Source: Caenorhabditis remanei (taxonomy: Eukaryota; Nematoda; Chromadorea; Rhabditida; Rhabditidae). From it: a DNA stretch of 64,000 bases. The DNA lies in NCBI RefSeq assembly GCF_010183535.1, contig NC_071331.1:22878001-22942000 (forward strand), read 5' to 3'. Shown in pieces: positions 54,911-64,000 of this stretch (position 1 is its first letter; each line of letters starts with the position of its first letter). The position numbers were made by a program, and so were the translations under genes. The notes under the pieces are model-generated. The model made no database searches. It worked only from the letters and a program-made list of their open reading frames with translations, and was not told the origin of the DNA.

Positions 54911-55977
54911 TTCTATGCTTTGAGATTCTGATCCGCTTTTTGTCAAAAATTGCAGAAATTTGAAGTAAATTCGTTGAAAATCGGTCAAAAATCACTGAAA
55001 ATTCGGAAATTTTGCGAAAAGTGTGTAATTTTTTGTGTCGGTGAACATTAGACACTAAGAAATTCCACATTGTCACAGGTTTTCACTGATTTTCAGCATT
55101 TTTGGACACAATATTTTGAAAATCTGTGCATTCTAATGTTCACCACGATGACAAAATACACAAATTTTGAAATTTCTGTGTTGTAACTCGAAAAATTTGA
55201 AAAATATGCATTTTGTCGTGGAATTTTCGATTTTGAGCGATTTTTCACAGATACTAATGTTCACCACGACGACAAAATGCACAATTTTCGAATTTTCACT
55301 GAAATTTCTCCAATTTCGACCGTTTTTGGTCAAATTTTTGCCAATAATCCAGAAATATCTCACTTATTATCAGTTAGTCAAATGATTACTCAAACTATCA
55401 TTACAGTACTACTCACTTTCACCAAAACCCAAACGCAAAATAATTAGACTTCTATAAAAATAGTAAAAGACCGAAAATCCGAATATCGATCTAGAGAGAA
55501 AACTGAATGCCAAACACCAACAGGACGTATATATACCCCTCATAAAACGAGGGCGGAGCTAGAGAAGTAGAGAAAGAGAGTACTTCTTTCGAAATGTGTC
55601 GATGGTGAAGAGGCATTGTGACCAATGTGTTTGAGAGAGAGTGTACCTGTTTGAGAGACGCCGTGTACCCTTTCGTAATGTGTCGATGGTGGATGGAGGG
55701 AATGGAAGGACACATGTTTCTAACTTCCAAATGATATTGTTAGATTTGCATTTAGCTATTCATGAATCCGTACGAAGAAGAAACTACAGTACCCAACTTT
55801 TTCCCAGGTTGGCAGGTTTAAAAATTTACAAATTGAAAGGTAACAAGATTTTATTCAATCACAAAACATTTGGTCAGTTATACACAACTTATCAACATTC
55901 ATAGCATAGCCTCCAACATCTCCCTCGAAACTTCGAAATCCTTAATGCCCATGTGGCTTCTGGCGTTGGCAATGAGC
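54911..55977. other. Intergenic, partial duplication and an orphan exon-like piece
   Basis: 55130-55290 has inverted and direct copies of ATGTTCACCACGA(C/T)GACAAA. 55385-55760 is copy 2 of the 53385 segment. On the minus strand, 55904-55978 reads LIANARSHMGIKDFEVSREM ending in a stop; it looks coding but is cut off at the GC-rich element, so it may be the last exon of a broken gene. Confidence 0.35.
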
Positions 55978-56086
55978 TAAGCGCCGAGCTCCCCGAGTTT
56001 TATGGGGCGACTAGCGTCCCCCGCCTCCCGGCGGGCTCCGCAAGACGGGGCATCGCCCCGTGCGCGGTGATTAGCAAGTTTTACAT
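55978..56086. mobile_element. GC-rich hairpin cluster, possible Helitron-type end
   Basis: A 110-bp island of high GC in AT-rich surroundings holds three short hairpins: CCCCGAGTTTTATGGGG followed by CGACTAG; CCGCCTCCCGGCGGG; and CGGGGCATCGCCCCG. A hairpin shortly before CTAG is the usual 3' terminus of Helitrons. No Rep/helicase ORF and no 5' end was located, so the assignment is tentative. Confidence 0.35.
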
Positions 56087-57321
56087 TCAAAAATTAGATT
56101 GCTCGATTTGAAGGAAAATGGAAGAACGACCAGCTTTTGAATTCAAAACAGACACACCGACTGATCCTATTTTCCCCGTATTCGTTCGAACTTTTTACAA
56201 TATTTCCTTTCATATTCATTTAGAAAGTTCATACAAAAAAAAACAACAAAAAAACGAATAAGAAGGTTTCGAACCCCCACCACACCGATTATCACCCCCG
56301 CCCTCTCCCACTGCGCCATTTGTGCACAGAAAACCGAGGTCATGGAGAGAATAGAAAAGAGGGGAGCTCCTCGCAGCTGTACAATGACACATACAATGAC
56401 AAAATGGTCAGTGTATTCGAAAAAATGTCAGTGTAGATTCAGGTTTCTCCACAGAATCGTCCGATATCAATATTTTTTGATCGGACTTTTTGGTTCCATT
56501 AGATCTCCAAAAGTTTAGATCGGTGTCAAAAATTCAGAGCGATTCAGTGGATCCAGTGCCCAGGACAGCGAATAGAAAAAATCCCAACATGACCGAAAAA
56601 CCACGAAAATCACAAAATTCGGTTTTCTGAATGGGTTTTCAGCTAAAAGTATATTGAATTTTACATGGATCGATAGAGATTTTTTTTCCACACATTTCCT
56701 TTTTTTCGGATCTTGAAATTTCTCAAAACTGAGCGAGTTACAGCCGGTCAAAGTTTTAGGCGAAAAAAGGGGGATCGATCGATAATCGCTCATTTTTTGA
56801 CTGTTTTTTGAGTATAACTCGATTGCATCACTTCCAAATTAAAATCTGTTTTTTTAGTCACCTTCCCCATGCCAAGTTTCATAACTGTACCAAATTTCAA
56901 AGCTTTCGGTTTAATACAACGCGAGATATCGAGAGGAAAGTAAAAAATTTGGAAAAAAAAGTAGTTCCCTTTCTTTTATGGCCATAAATCATATTTTTTT
57001 ATATTTCCAGATAATTTTTACATGTCTCGATAGCCAGATGTTCAGAGATCTTAAGTCCAGAATATCCCCCCGAAATGTTCAAAACTGGCGCCGTACGAAG
57101 CAAGAAAAGGCAAAAATCGTGAATTTCTCAAGCCATTTTTTTGAGTGAAAAAAGTTGCTCTTACTTTTGTGCTCATAACTTTTTCGCGAATGCTCCAAAC
57201 CCAACCCCTGGCGGTCGCCACCGGCGCCCCAAGTTTTTGTATCACCTCAAAAAAGAATTTTTTGAAAAAGTTGAGAACAAAGAGAGTTATTAAGAAAAAT
57301 GAGTGCGGACGTTTTTGTGGA
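56087..57321. other. Intergenic repeat-like DNA
   Basis: A tRNA-like segment on the minus strand (56257-56330) has A-box TGGCGCAGTGGGAGAGG and B-box GGTTCGAAACC but no complete cloverleaf. 56450-57300 contains frames without splice support and sentences typical of dispersed nematode repeats (GAGCGAGTTACAGCCGGTC). No gene called. Confidence 0.4.
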
Positions 57322-57484
57322 CATTTTTTTTACCACAAGCTCCGCCCACTCCAAATCGGCACGCCTGTCCATAGGCGATTTAAGAAGAGGGGCCGATTTT
57401 TGACATTTTTTTTACCACAAGCTCCGCCCACTCCAAATCGGCACGCCTGTCCATAGGCGATTTAAGAAGAGGGGCCGATTTTTG
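57322..57484. repeat. Two tandem 82-bp units
   Basis: The unit with ACCACAAGCTCCGCCCACTC, CGGCACGCCTGTCCATAGGC and GAAGAGGGGCCGATTTTTGA is repeated twice with no visible change. The second copy abuts and enters the 3' end of the gene starting at 57789. Confidence 0.9.
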
Positions 57485-57789
57485 ACAAGACGCGCCTTGA
57501 GCTCCAGATTCTCCGTCACACATTTTTCAAATGCTTTGTGGACGCCATCCATATCCCGGATAGCCTTAAGGAGTTGGCCCTGAAGTTCTAGAATCTGTTG
57601 GTCCTTGGCTTGAAGCAACTCTTTCTTATCGTTTTCTGCCTTCATCAACTTCTCCTTCAAATCCATTTCAGATTCCTTGAGTCTCAGAATCTTCTGATGC
57701 TTCCTGTCGACTTTCACCTTCAGATCTCCAATTTCTTTGGTTGCAGTCATGTGATTTTTCGTGTGGAGCTCGTCGATGACATTCATCAT
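57412..57789 (-). CDS. Coiled-coil gene, 3' end replaced by repeat
   Basis: A 125-residue frame starting MMNVIDELHTKNHM; a TTTTCCAG acceptor lies directly before the ATG, so this may be a first exon after trans-splicing or an internal exon. Residues 15-100 are coiled coil (KHQKILRLKESEMDLKEKLM, DKKELLQAKDQQILELQGQL). The last 25 or so residues (NRPLFLNRLWTGVPIWSGRS) are encoded by the tandem 82-bp unit and cannot be native, so the gene is probably truncated. It is head-to-head with 58394-59179 over a block with a perfect heat-shock element. Confidence 0.55.
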   Translation of the reverse strand: MMNVIDELHTKNHMTATKEIGDLKVKVDRKHQKILRLKESEMDLKEKLMKAENDKKELLQAKDQQILELQGQLLKAIRDMDGVHKAFEKCVTENLELKARLVKNRPLFLNRLWTGVPIWSGRSLW

Positions 57790-58393
57790 CTGGAAAATTG
57801 GGTAGATTTTATAGGGGAAATGGCAGCGAATGGTGGAGGAGTGAAACGCAGGAGTGATAAGGCGTTCGTTAGATCAATACAATGAGCGGAGAGGAGAAAA
57901 CGGGTGGTGCAAAGAGAGACGGACTCTGAAGGCGGAGGGACTGGTGTTTGCGGACCTGGGCAAGCCACGCCACCGAATCTTCACGATGAGTCTTCTCGAA
58001 GGTTCTCACGAGATAAGACCTTTTCCACTCACACTTTCCATTATGGTCTGTCACGTCACTTCATATTCCCTAGGTATGTTAAGGGCTGAGACTCCTGAAG
58101 GGTGTCTGCCAATTCACACTATGTCTTAGAGAAGAGAGAGCCGCGATGACTACGGTGGGAGGAAATGGACTGTCTCCACTGCCACTACCTCCACCTTATA
58201 TAGTGGTCTCCGGTGGCGGCTGCGGGAAGATTCGCAGTCCGCAAACACCTCGTCATGTACACTTCTGCGTATTGCGGACTTGACGAGCAAGATGAGGAAG
58301 AGGACTGTCTTGCCATTCATTCATCCCCCGCGCTCTCTTACTAACCACCCCACATCTTCCCTCCCTCAATCAATAACTCTTTTCAGAATACAA
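57790..58393. promoter_or_regulatory. Bidirectional promoter block
   Basis: TGTTTGCGGACCTGGGCAAG, a perfect heat-shock element TTCTCGAAGGTTC (57993-58005) and GTCTGTCACGTCAC lie toward the left gene. GCCGCGATGACTACGGTGGG, the TATA-like CCACCTTATATAGTGG (about 58190-58206), GGCTGCGGGAAGATTCGCAG, TCCGCAAACACC and GTATTGCGGACTTGACG lie toward 58394. This is the inverted counterpart of 50204-50757. Confidence 0.65.
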
Positions 58394-59179
58394 ATGGATC
58401 CACGAGTCATGGTCACTGGTCAGAGGACTTCTATGGCACCAGCACCCAAGGCAGTCTCCATCGCTGTCCTCCAAGACAACGTGCAACGTCTCAGCGAAGC
58501 GTTGGAGGATATGAAAATCGATAACGACAAGAAATTCAAACGATTGGAGAGGAAGATCGTGGAGCAGAAGAAGGATCAAAAGATTCTGGAGCTTAAGGAG
58601 AAGCTAAGTGAGGCCCAAAGGAAATATGAAGCTCTACAAGAAAGTCATCGAGAACACCAAAAGGTCGTGCGAAAAAATGCGGCAAATATCCGGAAGATCA
58701 TTAATGAGAAGGAAGAAAAAGCGAAGAAAGTTGTGAAAAAGGGGGAGGAGCTTAAGAAGCAGGTGGAGGAGTTGAAAGCCAGCTTGGCTAAAAGTGAAGC
58801 CACTATTTCTGAAAAACAGAATCTTATCGAGGAGCAGAAGAAGGAGATCAAGGAGCTCGGCAACAACTACCGAGGGCTCAGTGAGTTCCACTCAATGATG
58901 AGAAATGAGATCGAGTATGACGACTGTGCGATGAAGATGATGAAGGATGAGAATAAGAAATTGCTGAAGGAGAGTCAGGAGTTGAAGGAAAAGTTTCTGA
59001 AGAAAGAACGAGAGGTCCGTCAGATGAAGAAGGAGATGAAGGAGATCCGGAAGATTGCGATGGAGAGGGATGAGCAGATTTCGCAGGAGTTGGAGGAGAC
59101 TAGAGAGGAGGTGAAGATTCGGAAGGAGAAGGATGAGAAGGCTATGAAGAAGATGGAGGAGGAGCTGGAATTGGATTAA
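58394..59179 (+). CDS. Single-exon coiled-coil protein, paralogue of 49421-50203
   Basis: One exon, 261 residues; TTTTCAG lies 7 bases before the ATG. It begins MDPRVMVTGQRTSMAPAPKA and shares long identical coiled-coil blocks with its paralogue (KKGEELKKQVEELKASLAK, FHSMMRNEIEYDDCAMKMM). It lies in the opposite orientation on the chromosome, so the paralogue pair is an inverted duplication about 8 kb apart. AATAAA follows about 60 bases after the stop. Role unknown; likely an oligomerising partner within the family. Confidence 0.9.
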   Translation: MDPRVMVTGQRTSMAPAPKAVSIAVLQDNVQRLSEALEDMKIDNDKKFKRLERKIVEQKKDQKILELKEKLSEAQRKYEALQESHREHQKVVRKNAANIRKIINEKEEKAKKVVKKGEELKKQVEELKASLAKSEATISEKQNLIEEQKKEIKELGNNYRGLSEFHSMMRNEIEYDDCAMKMMKDENKKLLKESQELKEKFLKKEREVRQMKKEMKEIRKIAMERDEQISQELEETREEVKIRKEKDEKAMKKMEEELELD

Positions 59180-59734
59180 TTCTATATGTTTATTAATTTT
59201 TTGACCAAAATTTTGAAATATGTCTGTTATTCAAGCCGAATAAAGTATTTTGAATCGAACATGTTTTCTTCTTTTATATGATCAGTGTCATTGTGTTGGT
59301 TGACTTACACTCACTTACCGTAACCTACAGTAGTGTAGAGGCCACCTGACCTGAGCAACCGGTTGAGTTTACGGTATTTCTGTGCGATACTTATGGTAGT
59401 CTCATTGTGCTAGTCACGGTATTTCTGCCGTTGGTAGTTCCAAAACTCTCATTGTGTCATACTGTAACCTACCGTTGTCTTCGGTAGCCTATCCTGACCA
59501 ACTGCATAGTACCGAGTTATATGTCCTCATTCCATATAAAAAACGTAGCCCACCGTAACCCATCAAACCTGTTGGACCAAATTCCGTAGTTTTAGAATGT
59601 CTTAATTTCTAAAGAAGACTGGTTGCAAAACGATATACTTTATTGGTTTCATTTTAACACAACTTTTACAGCAAAACACAGATTTAATTAATCAATTAAA
59701 CAATTAATCATTATTTTTGAACATTTTCAACAAT
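59180..59734. other. Convergent intergenic region
   Basis: Between the 3' ends of 58394 and 59735. It contains several CTACAGTA/TACTGTAA-like octamers and no gene. 59600-59660 (AGAAGACTGGTTGCAAAACG) is nearly identical to 61915-61960, the 3' flank of the frameshifted relative. Confidence 0.6.
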
Positions 59735-60983
59735 TTAATCTGAATCTTCTGGAACGTTTATCGGGGGGTGGAGAGAACTACTCTCCGGAATATCTTCCAC
59801 AGACCAGCATGTCAGACCTGTAGAACAGTTTTCTTCGAAGGCGTTCAGCAGTTTTGTGATTTGTTCCTGCTGAGCATTGACTGCATCTTTGACACTATTC
59901 TGGATGCTAGTGAGATTTTGGATATCGGCTAGAAGATTCTTAGATTCCTTGAGCTCCAACGATTGCTGTGCAATTATCTTGTTCATCTCCTCGTTCTCTT
60001 TTTTTCCATTTTCCACTTGCTCCCTGAGCTCAGCAGATTGCTCTTCGTTTCTTTGGGTCATAGTCTCAATTTTATCATTCATTTCTTTCAGCAGCAATCT
60101 CAGCTCTTGAACTTGCTCCTCGAGCTTCTTCTTGGTCTGAAGCATTGCCTCCAATTCCTTCTTTTGTTCCTTCAATCTCTCATTCTCTTTCTTGAGCTCC
60201 GCCTCCTCAAAAGTCTTCAGCTGCAAGGAAACTCGTGTCAACACCTTCTCAATTGTAAAGAGTCTAACAGGATCTGATTGATTATGAGACATGGTAGTGA
60301 GATTGGTGATCCAGGAGTCCAGTTTCTGGATTTCGTCAGTTCGGTCCTTGGCGCTATTCTTGATCAGATTTTGAATCTCTGCATCCTTGTCGGCAATGAG
60401 ATTCTTAGATTCCGCGAGCTCCGCTGCTTGTTGCGCAATAATCTTTTTCAACTCCTCGTTTTCTTTCTTTTCATACACCTCATTAAGCTCCGCCTTTTCT
60501 CCGACCTCCGTCCACAATGCGTCAGGCCCCACAGTGCGGCATCTGAAGAACCAGCAATCCACGGCTACATTTGTCATCGCAACCGATTCGGCTATGATCT
60601 CCCTCTGATCATAATCTGGAATTGGATTCGTCTCGTAGAACTTTGTTAGCTTTTTATGCTGGTAGTGGGTGATCTTCTTCTTCTTCGCCCTGAAAAATAA
60701 AACGTTAGTCAAAATTTGAATACAGGATAGTTAATACTTACATCTCTTCCTTCCGCTCCTTTTTCCTCTTCTGTTCCTCCGATTTTTTCTTCTCCAAAGA
60801 AATCTCCGCCCACAATGCCCCAGGACCCATGGCTCGACATTTGGCAAACCAAACATCGACCTCGTTACTGCGATATCTAAATCCGATCGATTTTTTAATG
60901 ATTTCTTTTTGATTATCATCTGGAATCGGATTCATCTCGTAACACTTAGTAAGAATTTCATGCTGATGAAGAGTAATGGTCAT
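59735..60983 (-). CDS. Double-homeodomain coiled-coil protein
   Basis: Exons 60742-60983 and 59735-60689 join in phase 2 to 398 residues; TTTCAG lies 10 bases before the ATG. Homeodomain 1 (residues 2-52, TITLHQHEILTKCYEMNPIP to VDVWFAKCR) has about two extra residues before helix 3. Homeodomain 2 (residues 87-133, ITHYQHKKLTKFYETNPIPD to VDCWFFRCR) has canonical spacing with L16, Y20, P26, R31, V45, W48 and F49. Each runs into the signature CR.(M/V)GP.ALW. The intron sits between the two, so the second unit probably arose by duplication of an HD exon. The remainder is coiled coil, including LKKIIAQQAAELAESKNLIA, repeated later as MNKIIAQQSLELKESKNLLA. The tail ENCSTGLTCWSVEDIPES is Cys/Trp-containing. 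AATAAA is present. Confidence 0.88.
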
Positions 60984-61420
60984 CTTGGGTGTCCTGAAAT
61001 GTGAGCAAGGATAGAAAGGGAATGTAAAGATACCTACTAAAACAAATGAAAGAAACACGACAAGTAAGACCAATTAGGACAATGAATGAATGGGTCTGAT
61101 GAATGGTTCATTCGAGATAATGCGTGAGTCCCCGGGAAGATTGGTGTTTGCGGACTAGAGAATGTTTGAGAACTCTTAGAGAGAGAACGCGACCAGACGG
61201 GGAAGGCAGTCTGTGCCGGAGAAGGGAGAGCCGCGATGACTACGGTGGGAGAAAAGGGATGAACGACTGTCTCCACTGCCATCCCCCTTCCACCTTATAT
61301 AGTGGTCTCCGGTGGCGGGTGCGGGAAGATTCGCAGTCCGCAAACACCACGTCATGTACACTCCTGCGTATTGCGGACCTGTTCGTCAGTGAGCGAGGGT
61401 CTGTTTTTTTTCCTGGTTGT
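60984..61420 (-). promoter_or_regulatory. Promoter block with a divergent half lacking its gene
   Basis: Toward the gene ending at 60983: CCCGGGAAGATTGGTGTTTG, a heat-shock-like element GAATGTTTGAGAA (61160-61172), ACGCGACCAGACGGGGAAGG and GCCGCGATGACTACGGTGGG. The other half (CCACCTTATATAGTGG near 61288-61304, GCGGGTGCGGGAAGATTCGC, GTATTGCGGACC) matches the coiled-coil-gene side of 50204-50757, but no coiled-coil gene follows on the plus strand. Confidence 0.6.
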
Positions 61421-62056
61421 CCCGTATACTAGCTAGGGTTCATAGTTGGTCGATGATTGATAAAATTCCAAGTATAATGAGTTTGGGTTATTTCTGTAGT
61501 ACAAATACTATCTCATGGTGCCAGTTGTCATACTGTAACCCTACCGTAGTTTACAGTAACTTATCATTACCTCATACATCTACCGTATCATACCCCCTAC
61601 CGTAACTTAATGTAGATTTCTGTAGTCTACTGTAGTCACCCCTCATTCGTATTATACTAAAACAGGAAGCCTACCGTAACCACACCAATTTACTAATAGT
61701 AACAAGCTGTTTAAATGTCTCACATTTCAGCTTCAAAACGTCCTTACTATCAAAATTCTGCTTATACCTTCAGTCAGTTTGGACATCAAAAATCACACAT
61801 TTAACAGCCTTATAATGGGAGCTTGAACTCGGAAACTTACAGTAACCTAACGGAAATGATATTAGGAATGACTGAAAGACGAATTCAATAGTTTTCGAAT
61901 TTCTTAGTTTTCAGAGAAGACTGGTTGCAAAACGATATAATTTATTGGTCTCATTTCAACATAGGTTTTACAACAAAACACAGAATTATAATAATTATGT
62001 ATATCATTTTTGAACACTTCCAACAAGTCAACGGATCCAAGAGCAGCATATCAAAC
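61421..62056. other. Intergenic region
   Basis: Numerous TACTGTAACC / CTACCGTA octamer-like motifs near 61530-61700 and the 3' flank shared with 59600-59660. No gene. Confidence 0.55.
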
Positions 62057-62964
62057 CTATTGAACAGTTTCAGAACCTTTCAGCAGTTTTGCGATTTCCT
62101 CCTGCTGAGCTTCGATTTTATCCTTCTGAATGTCAATTAAACTCAGGGAGCAGCTCATAAGGTGACGGGCTTCTTTGAGGTTAGCAGATTGCTCTTGGAT
62201 TTTTTGGGTTATAGCCTCAATTTTATCGTTCTTTTCCTTCAGAAGCAAACTCAGCTCCTCGATCTTTTTGTTAGCCTCTTCCACTTGCTCCTCCAGTTTC
62301 TTCTTAGACTGGAGCATCGCCTCCAACAGCTCCTTTTGATCCTTCAACCTCTCATTCTCTTTTTTAAGCTCCGCCTCCTCGAAAGCCTTCAGTTCCGAAG
62401 AAACTCGTGCCAACTCCTTCTCAATCGTGAGGAATCTGACAGGATCTGATTGCACATGAGACATAGTGGTCAGGTTCGTGATCCAGGTTTCCAGTTTTTG
62501 AATTTCGGCAGCTTGGGAGATAATTTTAGATTCGGTTTGGTCCTCCTTGGCGCTATTCTTGATCAGATTTTGGATCTCTGCATTCTTGTCAGCAATGAGA
62601 TTCTTAGATTCAGTGAGCTCCGCTGCTTGTTGCGCAATAATCTTGTTCAGCTCCTCGTTTTTTTTTCTTTTTTTTTCCACCTGCTCCTCAAGCATCTTCT
62701 TTGATTCGAGGATCGCCTCCAACTGCTTCTTTTTCTTCTGCTCCTCCTTTTTCTTTTTTTGTTCCTCCTCATCTTCGTCTCGCAATTAAGCGACGCCCAC
62801 AACTCTTCTGGACCCAGTCTGCGGCATCTGATAAACCAGGAATTGACTTCATTAATTCTCAATCCAACCGATTCGGCTATGATCTCTAATTGATTATCAT
62901 CTGGAACCGGATTCTTCTCGTGGAATTTTGTGAGAGTTTTATGCTGGTGAAAAGTTGGCTTCAT
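62057..62964 (-). pseudogene. Homeodomain coiled-coil gene with a frameshift
   Basis: The start MKPTFHQHKTLTKFHEKNPV (ATG 62964, 10 bases after TCCTGAAAA-type acceptor on the opposite strand) and the homeodomain with L16, H20, P26, V45, W48, F49 (NEVNSWFIRCR) plus signature CRRLGPEELW are in one frame to about 62795. The coiled coil (EEEQKKKKEEQKKKKQLEAI onward, ending KLLKGSETVQ) is in another frame from about 62785. In the relatives both parts are in one frame. The intervening 40 bases have no room for an intron, and a TAA lies just upstream in the coiled-coil frame. Either an inactivating indel or a sequence error. The coiled coil retains ELNKIIAQQAAELTESKNLI and NLTTMSHVQSDPVR. Confidence 0.65.
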
Positions 62965-63960
62965 CTTGAGCGTCCTGAAAATATGAGTAAAGATAGAAAG
63001 GAAATAGAGAGTTCTACTAGAGACAGAAAAAAAGAAGAAACACGACGAGTAATTAAGACAAAGGAAGACAATGAATGAATGTGCCTGATGAACCGATCAT
63101 TCGAGATAATAAATGCGCGCGAGGGTCCCCGGGAAGATTGGTGTATGCGGACTAGAGAATGTTCGAGAACGTCTTCTGGTTCGCAAACACTGAGTACGTT
63201 CTTGCGGACATGTAAATAAGCTACAAATCTCAGGTCACAAGAAAGCCTTTGGGAAGGCAGTCCTGCACGGCAAACAGACATCCTTCAGGAGTCTCAGCCT
63301 CTAACATTCTGAGGGAATATGAAGTGACGTGACAGACCTTCTGCTGTCATTACCACCATAATCTGCCGATTTATGATGATGCATTAGATCAATTGTCAGC
63401 TGTCTTCTGTTGTTCAAGAGTATCTGGGAATCTAGAATTAAGGATCAGGGATCTAAGCACCAGAAGCTAGGATCCAACTGAAGAATGAGGATCGGAGGTT
63501 CCATAGGACATGATCTAAAGAAATAGAGGGATTTGGAACCGGCAGGATTTAGGATGGCACCAAAAGCTTAAGGGAAATAGGTCTAGGCAAAAGAATAGGA
63601 AGAAAAGAACTAGGAGGTTCAGCGATAAGGGTTCTAAGGTTTGGGACCGTATGGGAACAAAACTTCAATTAGAATCAGGCAGTGAAAACAGGGTAAATGG
63701 ATGGATTGTGTCCACAATATTTGCCGACCTGGGCCCTTAAGATTGATTGTCACGATTTTATCTCATGAGAACCTTCGGGAAGGCTCTTCAGGAAGATTCG
63801 ATGACGTGACATACCCAGGTCCCTCCTCCTGTTTGTCTTTTTATTCATTCAGACCCCACATACCCCGTTCCAACACAAACAGACATAAAATTTCGGTCAC
63901 AATTCATTTATTCGTTCAAAACATCCACAGTAAAACACACAATATCAATTAAACCGCTTT
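62965..63960 (-). promoter_or_regulatory. Promoter blocks with two heat-shock elements
   Basis: 63110-63340: CCCGGGAAGATTGGTGTATG, CGGACTAGA, the perfect element GAATGTTCGAGAA (63157-63169) and GAAGTGACGTGACAGACC. 63400-63680 resembles 48710-49160. 63700-63830: GCCGACCTGGGC, the perfect element GAACCTTCGGGAA (63769-63781), CGATGACGTGACATACCC. No gene between. Confidence 0.55.
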
Positions 63961-64000
63961 TCAGATTTTAAGAATCTCATCGTAGTCGGAACCAGAGTCC
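63961..64000 (-). CDS. 3' end of a gene running off the right edge
   Basis: On the minus strand the last 40 bases read DSGSDYDEILKI and a TGA stop (63961-63963). AATAAA on the same strand lies about 50 bases further on, as in neighbouring genes. Only 12 residues are visible, so the product cannot be named. Confidence 0.4.
   Translation of the reverse strand, partial: DSGSDYDEILKI

Noticed and set aside
56257..56330. Minus-strand tRNA-like segment with A box TGGCGCAGTGGGAGAGG and B box GGTTCGAAACC
   Set aside because: The anticodon stem and acceptor stem do not pair; treated as a tRNA-derived repeat.

Overview
The window looks like chromosomal DNA from a Caenorhabditis-type nematode. Introns are short and AT-rich with (T)TTTCAG acceptors and GTAAGT donors. 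Nearly every start codon sits a few bases after a lone TTTCAG-type acceptor, as expected if mRNAs receive a trans-spliced leader. Intergenic DNA carries foldback repeats with GGCGGAGC cores and many TACTGTAG octamers. I cannot name the species. All gene models below were built by hand from splice signals and phase continuity. No database search was possible.

0-26 kb (low-copy genes set in repeats): two minus-strand coiled-coil genes (560-2885, 4503-6837); a 25-exon minus-strand homeobox gene (9265-14247) in which 21 small phase-2/phase-2 exons, mostly 63 nt, repeat one peptide about 21 times; a 1.15 kb foldback element (16179-17326); a plus-strand coiled-coil gene (17527-19136); two tiny genes (20784-22094); and a proline-rich double-homeodomain coiled-coil gene (22979-25920). 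The 560-2885 gene carries two exons derived from the same repeat as the homeobox array, but reads it in another frame.

26-52 kb (dense paralogue cluster): coiled-coil genes in related groups (28601-30332 with 33473-34738; 32065-32752 with 39619-40260 and 45062-45703; 36604-38949 with 42218-44338; 49421-50203 with 58394-59179) plus 47206-48410 and a homeodomain coiled-coil gene (50758-51989). The pair (36604 gene, 39619 gene) recurs as (42218 gene, 45062 gene), a tandem segmental duplication. Most units are preceded by a recurring GC-rich block with a heat-shock-element-like GAAnnTTCnnGAA, TGACGTG, TTCCCGC and TGCGGAC motifs.

52-58 kb: a decayed, more repetitive interval with a small gene, a frameshifted remnant of a CBP/p300 acetyltransferase domain and mobile-element debris. 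57.4-64 kb: the cluster resumes with inverted copies of the coiled-coil/homeodomain pair, a gene with two homeodomains (59735-60983), a frameshifted relative (62057-62964) and a gene running off the right edge.

Reading of the whole: a lineage-specific family of very divergent homeodomain plus coiled-coil proteins, with companion coiled-coil-only genes. They share exon-junction signatures and a putatively stress-responsive bidirectional promoter module, and have expanded by tandem and inverted duplication. The family members look built to dimerise; whether they bind DNA is unknown.
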